This document shows, one piece after another, positions 1 to 9,068 of a stretch of 35,654 nt of DNA. A program made the position numbers and the translations under genes. The stretch spans positions 269,193 to 304,846 of the forward strand of contig BFEA01000316.1 in assembly GCA_003427395.1 (NCBI GenBank). Reading direction: 5' to 3'. The notes below the pieces were generated by a model that saw nothing but the letters and a program-made list of their open reading frames with translations, searched no databases and was not told the DNA's origin. Numbering within the stretch: the stretch's first letter is position 1; every line of letters begins with the position of its first letter. Source of the stretch: Chara braunii. Lineage: Eukaryota; Streptophyta; Charophyceae; Charales; Characeae.

Positions 1-2
1 CG

Positions 3-1613
3 CAGCATAAATACCATTTGGCTCTTCAAAGGGCCCATCGTAAACTCTACAGCGTTTGGTCGGCGGAGTCGCAGTTCAAGCAGAGAGAGAGCTTGTGCAT
101 CATAATAGACGGGATGGATCAGGCAAAAACAACGATTCTCCATGCCGCACGCAGAAGGTTGTCAAAAGAGATGGCGAACAACACTTTGATGAAAACGAAC
201 CTAACCGGTCTGATTGCACATGGACGGAATCCCTCGCTCTTCGTTCACACTTGGTTCTCGTATTTATCACACGGTTCGAATTTTGTTGTCACATCCATTG
301 CAAGAGTGCGCAGAGAGGTGCAGGCGCGCGATGGGAAGTTCCCCCCGCTGTTGAGGGTGCAAGCGGATAACTGCGAAGGTCAGAACAAGAATAGATAAGT
401 GTTCGCTTTCCTTGCGTTGTTAGTCAAGTTCCGTATCTTCGAGGAGGTACAAATAGGATTCATGATTGTGGACCACACCCACACGGACATCGATGCAAAA
501 TTTAGTTTGTTCGCCAGGAAACTCAGCGGCTGTGACGCTTACACCATGGATTAACTGTTCTCCGTGCTGCAACGTTCTTGTGAGGAGCCCGTAGATTGCA
601 CGCATGTTACGGAGATAGTGGACTGGAAAACTGTTGTGTCTCCTTACCTTGATCCAAGGATATCCGGTCACTCTACTCCACACCTTTTCCGTTTTTACAT
701 GGACGGGGAAAACCCTGCGATGGTGTACAAAGAGTACTGCAACAAAAAAAAGTGGGAGCCTAAGACAGGGTCTGTGTACTGGTTCAAGAGGAACAAGGAT
801 AACAGTTGGGCAGGGCCTGAATGGGGGTTCCAGCCTTGCTGTGAGTCGCCCAATCCAAATTGTAGCGATTTCGTCAGCGGCAAGGCGGGTTTGAGAGTGT
901 TGAAGAAATCTTGGGAAGATAAGATTCATGAATGGGAAACCCAATCCTTAGAGGACAGAGAACTGAAAACGAGCAGATTGCAATACTGGACAGATCGCCT
1001 GCGAGACTTTGTTTGCATTGAAGTCGAAGAGACGGGGACANTTGCTCTTTCNACGGCATTCTNGCCGAGCCCGAGGGCGGACAAACCTGGCTCTNAGCCC
1101 ATGACTGCTCACAAGCTTGCATCGCCCNCAAGAAAACCATGCTTCGTGGNTCACAAGAAAGATGNTCCTAAACCTGAATTCGACCCTTGCGTCGCGGTCG
1201 ACGTNGACTATTTCNTCGTGCTCAGACCTCCGGACGACCACGTCNCACANGGCTGCACGTTCTGGGTGGGGCNTGTCCAGAAGAAGGACNNAGGCCGCGT
1301 CCTTGTTCAGTATTGGAGGCCTTGTGGCCGCGAGCGTAGTATGCGCGAGCTGTATGCAGACGCATGGAACAAGAATTGGAGGGTGGAGACAGAGTCTGAG
1401 CATGGATGGCAAGACCTGAAAAGCGTTGCTTGGGCATGGGCAAGCAACAAACGCTCGACGGNCGGGATGAGAATCAGAAAGAGCGATGCCATCAAGGCAC
1501 AACAATCCCTCGCCGCTGCCGACACAGTCGTTTGTTCTGACATGCAAAATCACGGTGCTGAATCATCTTCGTCTTTCGTGTACCTGTCGGGACAAGAAGA
1601 CGAGGGCTTGTAG
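3..1613 (+). pseudogene. DUF7869-type transposase-like protein, 5' end outside window, two in-frame stops
   Basis: One frame runs from base 3 to the TAG at 1611-1613 (about 536 codons), broken only by TAA at 396-398 and TAA at 552-554, so the frame itself is kept. I recognise the acidic-residue pattern of the DUF7869 family, thought to derive from DDE-type transposases: IIIDGMDQAKT (first Asp near residue 36), LRVQADNCEGQNKNR (Asp near 122) and VDHTHTDID (near 157-164). In relatives the last motif usually reads GHTHEDID, so the Gly is Asp here. The first TAA falls where relatives usually have Tyr after NKNR. Residues about 405-440 (FxVLRPPDDH, CTFWVG, GRVLVQYWRP) look like a small beta-barrel reader module of the BAH or SH3 type; that is an inference. 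Scattered Ns at 1041-1292 hide residues. The start lies left of the window. Family assignment is fairly sure; that the copy is dead is likely, unless the stops are read through or are assembly errors. Confidence 0.72.
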
Positions 1614-1827
1614 TCATCATCTTTGTGAAAAGTGGGTGTGCCGATATATGGTTGTAGTGGCAATATTTGTGTGTGCCGATATCTCTCGTTTAAAGGAGTT
1701 AGCGAATGACGTGGCATGCCGTCAACGAGTGTACACGTTCGCTTGCTGTCTGCTGACATGTACCATTTGCTTTACTGTCGGCAGACATCTCGGTAGTGTA
1801 GTTTGTCGCGGNGGGATTTTTNGAAGT

Positions 1828-2572
1828 ATGGACGAGGACCACATTNTAAGCAACATTGCGAACGCATGGGGAACACCCATACACTATGACGAATTTATTC
1901 CACATCGATACACGCGGCAGATGATTGCAGTTGGTTTCCGCACCAGCGATGAGACAACTTTTTGTCCCACATTTGACCTGTGGTGTCCGCAATTGCAACG
2001 CAAGATCTCGAGGATGGCCAAGACATGTGATCCGGAAGGCCACTTTTGGAAACTCGATGCACCGCAGTGGAACAAAATTTTCTACAGATTGCGGTTCGAT
2101 ATATGACCACTATACAACATGCAATTATGGGAAAATACTCAGCATTGCGTTTGAAGCACGCCATAGGATGACATTTTGTTGTACGCGTATAAAGCGCCGC
2201 AAGACAAGGCATGATGAAATGCATGACATGGACTGCTCCGTGTACGACATGGACAACGCTCTGTCCAGGCACGCCCGTCGTTTCTGTAGTGTCATTCGAG
2301 ATGCGATGATACAGTTCGTACAGCGAAGGACTTCCATCGTCGGAACAATTGCTGTGAAGGTGCTGCATACATTGGACGACGATGGAACTACCATATACTT
2401 GAAGAAAACCAAAACCAAAACGAATGTCGATGTCAAACACTTGTTCCGACGCATGAACGAGACACACCGACACATGCCACAAAAGATGACAGATAACACG
2501 GCGAGAGGCGTGAAAAACAGGCCACGGTTGCTAGGATATCACGAGGAGTTGGACGAGGATGAAGTAGCATGA
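1828..2572 (+). pseudogene. Uncharacterised tandem family, member 1 (two ORFs, frameshift between)
   Basis: I do not recognise this family. The first part starts at ATG 1828 (MDEDHI) and ends at TGA 2104-2106 (93 residues, one N codon). The second part is open in the next frame through 2107 to TGA 2570-2572 and ends in an acidic tail (HEELDEDEVA). A single base shift near 2095-2106 would join them. The first part carries SNIANAWGTPIHYDEF, which lines up loosely with the FAN motif of the members at 2598 and 3687, then a DAPQWNKIFY stretch matching their SPxTW stretch. The second part carries SVIRDAMIQFV, matching their IRDVIG motif. No signal peptide or membrane span is evident. Relation to the downstream members is weaker than theirs to each other. 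It could also be two separate small genes. Confidence 0.45.
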
Positions 2573-2597
2573 CACATTTCCTACGTTCATCGCAAAC

Positions 2598-3533
2598 ATG
2601 GTTACAACAGTGTATGTGTTGTGCACAGAAGCCGCTTCACGTGGTCGCTCAAGTGGCTGGATGGATACCCGCGACAACAGTCGTAAGCGACGATTGGACG
2701 AGAACACGAAATTGAGGATTGTCAAGGCACTTCAAGTCAATCCATGGTTGAGTGTGCTGCCATGGCGAGAAATAGTCGGGAACTGGAGCGAGAGCGATAA
2801 GGACATTGCAATGATAGAATGTCCATGGGCGCACGACTTCAGATTCGCTAACGAGATAGAATGGGGACCACTCATCGAAATATGTCCTGCCTCCCTCCAG
2901 ACAGCGTATATACCAAACTACGCGGAGATTCACTGGATGTACGACCACCTAGATACTTATGACCCACTTGTATCTAATGCAAGCCAAAAATCGGAGTGTT
3001 GTGAAGAGGACGGAGCAATCTCATGCAAGTTCATAAGAACATCACCTCGCACATGGCCGATGTGATTCTGACACGAGCTGCAAAGGTGTGGAAGATTGTG
3101 CAACAGAATCACANCTTATCCCGTGCATAACNAAGCGGGGACAACCGCTCAGCGCATATCTTATTGCTCAGTGAGGATTTTCTTAAACGATGTCGATTTA
3201 TGTAGAGTAAATTGTGTAGCATGCACTGGCAAGGGAGGGAGATTAATNGANNNAAGATGCGAAGCAATGTGGTGTGAGGAGGAATGCGACAATTCAGCGT
3301 TTAATGTGATAGAGTCGGTGGAGGAAGTAGAGGATAAAATATGCACCATAAGAGATGTTATCGGCATCGTTCTCGCTGGCACACACAATTTCGTGAATAT
3401 GTCATATATATCGTCATTCGATAGGGACGACGATGACAACCCCGAGAGTTTGAAAACACTTTCATTCGGCTCACCCCTGCACGGTTTGTATAGTTACGAA
3501 AGAAAACGTGTTAAGCGCAATGGTTCGAAATAG
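2598..3533 (+). pseudogene. Uncharacterised tandem family, member 2 (two in-frame stops)
   Basis: One frame runs from ATG 2598 to TAG 3531-3533, interrupted by TGA at 3063-3065 and TGA at 3069-3071. The N-terminal part (155 residues) has a basic stretch (DNSRKRRLDE) and then ECPWAHDFRFANEIEWGP. The C-terminal part has ISYCSVRIFLNDVDLCRV and then KICTIRDVIGIVLAGTHNFV. Both parts align in order and in frame with the member at 3687: CPW, FAN, E-aromatic-G, SPxTW, SYCxVR, IRDVIG and YxSxF are shared. Homology continues across the stops (HEL against QEL, RLC against RHC), which argues that the break lies inside a once continuous protein and not at a gene boundary. Ns at 3114, 3132, 3248 and 3251-3253. 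Function unknown. Confidence 0.6.
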
Positions 3534-3686
3534 CAAGTTCTCGTATTATAGATAGTTTACCACAGACAGGCATGCACCAGCATTGAGTGTTAGCCTCGTA
3601 GGAGAGTTATCATTTCTCGACTTTATTTACGAACGTCTACACGTTCGATTTTGTCGCTCATGTGTGTGTGGTGTATAGGGTGTATA

Positions 3687-4679
3687 ATGTCATCGACAAC
3701 GTCTACAAGCATCAGTGGAAGTCCCAAGAGACACAAGCGCTCAGCAACACCATTTCCTCCTTGTGCGAAATCGGTGCGACATTATAACGGTCATACTTGA
3801 TTCAAGTATGACCCAAGAGAGGAATTCGAAGATGACTCATGGATTACCGTCGTCCTATATATAAATCGACATCTTGACCAATGGACCGATAGTAATTGGA
3901 ATGCGATGGAGAGTGTGGGTGGCTGCCCTTGGGCAAACTATTACAAGTTCGCCAACATGTTGGAGTTCGGGAGCCCCATTCCAGTGCCAAATGGTCTTCT
4001 CAAGCCTGTTTTCCTAACCCGTCTGCGCAAAGCATACTGCAACATTGACCGCTACAACAGTCGTATCGACTTCGTGTACATCACAAGTTCGCCACAAACT
4101 TGGACGTGTTCGCTGAAACAAGAGTTGATAGACACAGCTCGTCATTGTTCATTCTTGGAGTAGTACCCACTCCGTTGCCCAGAGATTTATCCACGAGCTG
4201 GGTCATACTGTTGCGTGCGGTTGAGTATTACCGGATATGAATTCGCAAGAGTGCTATGTGTGACTTCTTCAAACAAATCTAGGAAACTTGTAGATGCAGT
4301 TGTGCGTGTTTTACGGAACCAGCTGTTTCTTCAGCCGCCACAAGGTTGGTGGTTGCCTGTTCGTCGGGATCCAGAAGGACGGTCAGATCTAGTGATAGCA
4401 GGCCAGATGCCAAATCTGGCATTGTGGCAACAGCTGGAAGAGAAAGCGATGGTCATACGAGACGTCATTGGGAATTCCTTAGCACGTGCGGGAGGGTTTG
4501 TTAGGTTGAAATACATGTCGGTATTTTCGGAGAATGCAACAATCAAGGAGTCGCAGATCCACGTATATGGATCGTCCATGAATGCTATGTATGGTTTCAG
4601 TTCACGACCTCGTCCTCGGCAAACCCCATACGTCACAAGATTCGGACGGATTATCACACCTCCTACTAAAGGGATGTAG
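3687..4679 (+). pseudogene. Uncharacterised tandem family, member 3 (two in-frame stops)
   Basis: ATG 3687 to TAG 4677-4679 is one frame of 331 codons, with TGA at 3798-3800 and TAG at 4161-4163. The start is chosen because it opens the same frame with a Ser/Thr-rich leader and a basic patch (SPKRHKR). In order: EEFEDDSWITVVLYINRHLDQW, then GGCPWANYYKFANMLEFGSP (the FAN motif), then ITSSPQTW, the TAG stop, then GSYCCVRLSITGYEF and MVIRDVIGNSLARAGGFV, and a basic Pro/Arg-rich tail (SSRPRPRQTPY). It is clearly paralogous to the member at 2598, and the TAG lies at nearly the same aligned point as that member's TGA pair. No known domain recognised. Confidence 0.62.
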
Positions 4680-4856
4680 TTAGTGACAATGTAATCATAG
4701 CGGATATACTGCTTTTTATGTTTTTATCCGCTATATGGAGCATCTTCGTACTTGAACAATTTTGTAATTGTATAATAGACGTGTCTGTGTACAATATTCA
4801 AAATCTAATATGACGAAACTCGCGGATTTTGTTCATCTACACGCTCAACTTGCAGG

Positions 4857-5750
4857 ATGGAAGTCGGTCAAACAAGCTCGCACGGAAGCGGATCCTCTCA
4901 TCAAGTTCCATCAACAATTGAGGATCTCATTATCTTAGACACTAACATTTGGTCGGTTGATATCGTCTATGAATTTGCGAATTCTGAGTACATACATGTC
5001 GAAAACGAAGTTGGACCGGATGGTGAAATTCTACCGATCATGGGGTTTGTCAACGGACAAGAGACGATTGTGTCCGACAATGCATCAAATATGTGGTACC
5101 TGTACACAAAGGAGGATGACGCATACGTCATTGTATCGAGGAAAGACGTTGTGCATTCTTTGGAGATGCTAGCCAACTGGAGGGAGGTATGCAGGAAACA
5201 GGATTCGGACGAGAAAGACAAATTGGAACAAAAAGTGTGCGCGTGGTATTCCATGGGCAGAAAATAATTGCTTGCACCGGTGGTGCTGGACTTCTATGGT
5301 CGAATCCGAGTATGCAATAGAGGCACGGTCATAGTGACACTTTTTACAGCAGCGAAGATCACCGGTACGACAATGAATGTGTTGTTCACTGCCCGGGAAG
5401 AATTTTGGGACCCCGCGGGTTCGAGCAAACTCGAACAGTTTCGGAATCGGTTAGAAATTGACGCGACACTTAGGAAAGAGTTAGTGTACATGGTTGACAG
5501 TTTGGTACATGTGCAACTTCACTACCTTTTTGACAAATGTGAGGAGATAGTGTTCGCAGTCGAGCATAGAAAATGCGACACGGATGAAGTGACTCGTACG
5601 AAGCAGTATCATCGATCGGGACAGAAAGAAGTACCATTAGTGGGTGGCAGACAAAAGATAGTGATAGATTGTCCGTATTGTGAAGACATTAAGCACGCAA
5701 CAAATTTTCTACCTCTTATTCTTCACGGGACCCTGGATAGTAGCCAGTAG
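4857..5750 (+). pseudogene. Uncharacterised tandem family, member 4 (one in-frame stop)
   Basis: ATG 4857 opens a frame that stops at TAA 5265-5267 and then continues without a shift to TAG 5748-5750. The first part (136 residues) carries DIVYEFANSEYIHVENEVGP, matching the FAN motif of the 2598 and 3687 members, then DAYVIVSRKDVVHSLEML near the place of their SPxTW segment. The second part (about 160 residues) has VIVTLFTAAKITGTTMNVLF and ATLRKELVYMVDSLV, which occupy the places of the SYCxVR and IRDVIG segments but are diverged. The sequence just before the ATG reads AACTTGCAGG, a good 3' splice-site pattern, so a leader intron is possible. Either a gene split by one stop, or two abutting genes. 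Function unknown. Confidence 0.5.
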
Positions 5751-6254
5751 CATAGCACGTTTGTCCAGGTCGAGACATGTTCAACAATCGATGCGCTTCA
5801 TCGCTGACACGCATTCCGGACTACAATGGTCAGATATGTGAACGACTTTGAACACTATGGAGATAAGAATTGTTAGCGCATCGCAACAATTGCCAGTTTC
5901 ATTTTGTGTGGAGAACGCAAAATTGTTTTTTTAGTTATGTTTAATCGTGTTTTTTTCACATGTTATTTCGTTTTTGGGTTCCGGTGATGTGAACAAAGTT
6001 TTGAAAATCGCAAACATTTGTAATTTACAAGCTCAAAGTTAGCATAAACAAACGTGTTTGAATTAATTTTTTATTTTATTTTATATATTTTTTTTTGACA
6101 GTCTTCGTTGTATCATAAAGTACAATTTCTTCGTTCGAATAATGTCGATATTTGTCGGATAACTAATTTTGAACAATATTATCTAATCGATCTTGCAGGG
6201 TTGTAGTGCTCGACATTACAACAAGAGACAATAATACGCAAACCTTATACAACA
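5751..6254 (+). other. AT-rich spacer with intron-like features
   Basis: No gene. From about 5930 to 6170 the plus strand is T-rich with long T and A runs, resembling a plant-type intron, and it is followed at about 6192-6200 by ATCTTGCAGG, a 3' splice-site pattern like the one before the ATG at 4857. About 55 bases of leader would then precede the ATG at 6255. The donor site is not clear. Confidence 0.3.
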
Positions 6255-6671
6255 ATGACGCGCATCACTCTAATCGCAGTGCCTGCAGGGGCATCTCTCA
6301 CAACAAAAAACGGTCCGTTTCCATACGAATATGAGTCAATAGTAAGATGCGAAGTTGGTGGATGTAAATTATTTGTAGTTGCTGTGAGGTTCACGGAAAT
6401 CGACATGTATGACGTGCGAATTTACGGAAGACAAGGACAAGCAGAAACAGTGAAAGAGTATGTGGAATGTCACAAAACAACTTTGCAAGTCCACGAGGAA
6501 AAAAAAATTACATTGATGCGCGAGGGTCGAAGACTTGAAGGCTGGTTTGCTTTCGTAACCAACTTTGAAAACATGTTTATTCCACCTATCCCGGCGTGCA
6601 TGCTCGACGGGACGAACAATGCAACGATGTGGATTCTCATAATGAATGCAACAAATAGGAGTCGTCGGTAA
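6255..6671 (+). CDS. Hypothetical 138-residue protein, open member or neighbour of the tandem family
   Basis: ATG 6255 to TAA 6669-6671, uninterrupted. It is the only gene of the series that is fully open. Residues 25-50 (SIVRCEVGGCKLFVVAVRF) have the same hydrophobic rhythm as the start of the C-terminal parts of the upstream members. The later GWFAFVTNFENMFIPPIP stretch loosely recalls the FAN segment, but this match could be chance. No signal peptide, membrane span or known catalytic motif. It sits on the same strand as the series, after a T-rich intron-like spacer. Real coding is plausible but not proven, and membership of the family is tentative. Confidence 0.4.
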   Translation: MTRITLIAVPAGASLTTKNGPFPYEYESIVRCEVGGCKLFVVAVRFTEIDMYDVRIYGRQGQAETVKEYVECHKTTLQVHEEKKITLMREGRRLEGWFAFVTNFENMFIPPIPACMLDGTNNATMWILIMNATNRSRR

Positions 6672-9035
6672 TATGATAATAGGAAAACGTAAGAGTATGA
6701 GCGATGATAATTATTAAAAGATGATAAGTGACTAAGTAATAGACATGGAGCGACAGCGACAGACGTCATTCAGATGTGGACAAATTTTGAGTTGGTTGTT
6801 GCTATTGCAATGTAAAAATTGTGACGAACTCGTAAAAATATGATATGATTAACAATTTTCCTACTAAAAATTGCCTTGCGGATCACATCTATGTATCAAT
6901 TTTTAAATTAATTGTTCCATTTACAACGTGCGTTGGATCTTATAATGTAATTTTTAACTACGTGCACTTAAAAATAGGCTATATATATATGAAAATGAAA
7001 AAAACACATGAAATATACTGAAATCAGGAAGAAAGTTGTGTGAAATTTTGACAAATCATGCATATACTATAAAAAATTCTTCGAAAATTACAAATTTTGT
7101 AATGAAATATAACAATAGTCGCCGATAATAGGCGGTTCCTTCGAATAATAGAACGAAAACTAGTGGCTTATAGACCGGAAAATTTCATGGTATCTTCTGA
7201 ATTTGAATGTTTTTAAATATGAAAAACACGATAAATCGCTTCAAAAATAGACTTTCAATTTCGCGCAAAAAGTAAAAAATGAACGTTTTGACGAAATCAC
7301 AGTTAGTTCTAAATGATAAATTTCACACGCACTTCGAAGTCTCCCTGAAGTTCCAGAAAAGTCTTACCATACGGGAGAGATTTGCGGGCTTAGTGAAAAT
7401 AAACCTGCTTAACGATCGTTAAATTAGATTATTTTACCCATCCTGTTTACTGATGCTCTACCATTGGTAGGGTCATTGTTAGGATGAGATACATGAGAAG
7501 AACCCACTGTCGAGGGAATGCGTCAGTGGCATCATTTTCCTTGTCCGATCGATGGGGAGAAAATTGGTGTTAATGAGAAGAATTACTTACCTCTTCGCTA
7601 AGCTTCTTCTCGAGAGTGACTGATTGGTTCCTCCCATACAATTTGACTGGTAAGTGATTTGAATGGTTTAGACATGTCATGCTAATAGAAGAAGGGAGGG
7701 TTGATCTGTGCTTTTACCCTTGTGCACATACATACACATATGTATACATATATACATATATATATATTTATGTATATATGTACACGTAAGTATGTATAAG
7801 AGCTCTCGCTGGCAGAAGGATCAGACCGAGGATGAGAGTCGAGGCTCTGGTAGCTGGGATAGGCAGACCGTTCTTGGCTAATGATCAATGTTTTCATATG
7901 GAGTTCTTTCAAAATATGCCCTTGGAAAACTCCTCGTGGCTACAGATTTTGAGTCTCGTCATGCGTGATATATGGGCAATAAGGTTGCCTGTCTGCATTT
8001 CGCACTGTAGCACAGACGAGAACTGTTAGCAAAACCCTTTTGCTATACATGAGTTGAGAGTCAACTGAAAATTACAAGCTAAAGGTTGGCCAAATCTGCA
8101 GCAGCATCCGACAAGCTTGTACTACTGGTCAACCTTTGGTTATGTGACCGAGCGTAGAGACACGCTCAGCGTTCACTACGTTCGTGGATAGGAGAGAAGG
8201 CCATGACTAGTACTGTCTACGGCTTTGTAGGACGAACTAACGCCAGTGTCTATCACTCATTACTCATTTACCCAGTCGATTTTGTTTAGTCAGTTCGACC
8301 CAGATGCGAGCTCGAGCTCAACCCCGAGGAAAAACTACACCTCTCTGCAGTACATGGGACACACCTAATTATGCTCAGTGGGACTCAGCAGTGAGAATTT
8401 AAACAATGAGTTGCTCACAACAAGGAACCGGTGGTGGACCGACTGTAGCGAAGTAGCTGTTAACAGTTGCTTGGGGTGAATTGTGAGAGTTCATTTTGAG
8501 GATCGAGGGACTGATGACAAACACTACTCGAATCTATTCTGAAGATTCTAAAGACGATGTTTTGGGAAGGATGAAATGGTGGGCAGAAACATTCTCTCAG
8601 TATCCTGCGCACTATATCGAGGGAAAGCAAAAGGCTGGGAAAAGGGAGTCCTCGATGTTGTCTGGGACTACATAAAGCTGATGAGAAAACAGGCACTCGA
8701 ATTAGTAGAAACTCAGGAGGTCATTGAGTATGTTATATACTTCTATGGTTTGATTGGAAAATGCAAAACACTTTTTCATCTATTGAGACTGCTGACCGAG
8801 CAAAGGGGGCTATCAGTGGTCAGTAATGAGTCTACCATGACAATCGTTATTTAGATCAACTTGACCATCTAGTCTCAAATCGATAGATAAAATAATGATC
8901 AAACACACAGTGCATTATCAGAATTCGAGCGGTAAAGCAACCAGCATAGTCCACCTCTATTTGACACATCCAGACTTACCAGAGAGAATCACCAGCAAAT
9001 CGGCCATGGAATAGTCATCTCTTGTATGAGTAGGT
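6672..9035. other. AT-rich stretch without recognised genes
   Basis: Nothing recognised. The first 1 kb is AT-rich with many stops in all frames. 7281-7304 resembles the right end of the foldback element at 23454-23745 (about 19 of 24 positions). 7409-7422 is a perfect 14-base palindrome. Around 8520-8854 two overlapping short frames are open, but neither matches a family I know and no clear start or codon signal is seen. Confidence 0.5.
7722..7797. repeat. CA/TA low-complexity tract
   Basis: Alternating purine-pyrimidine sequence built from CATA, TATA and GTATA steps. It is imperfect and has no fixed unit. It explains the short open frames drawn through it on the minus strand. Confidence 0.7.
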
Positions 9036-9042
9036 TGTCGTA

Positions 9043-9068
9043 CCAAATACCCTTACAAGGGTATTTGG
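9043..9068. repeat. Perfect inverted repeat near start of copy A
   Basis: CCAAATACCCTT, two bases, then AAGGGTATTTGG: 12-bp arms without mismatch, seven bases inside the copy boundary. The same 26 bases are unchanged in copy B at 21158-21183, although flanking positions differ. Confidence 0.85.

Noticed and set aside
7409-7422. 14-base palindrome TTAACGATCGTTAA
   Set aside because: Isolated, AT-rich and not linked to any element edge.
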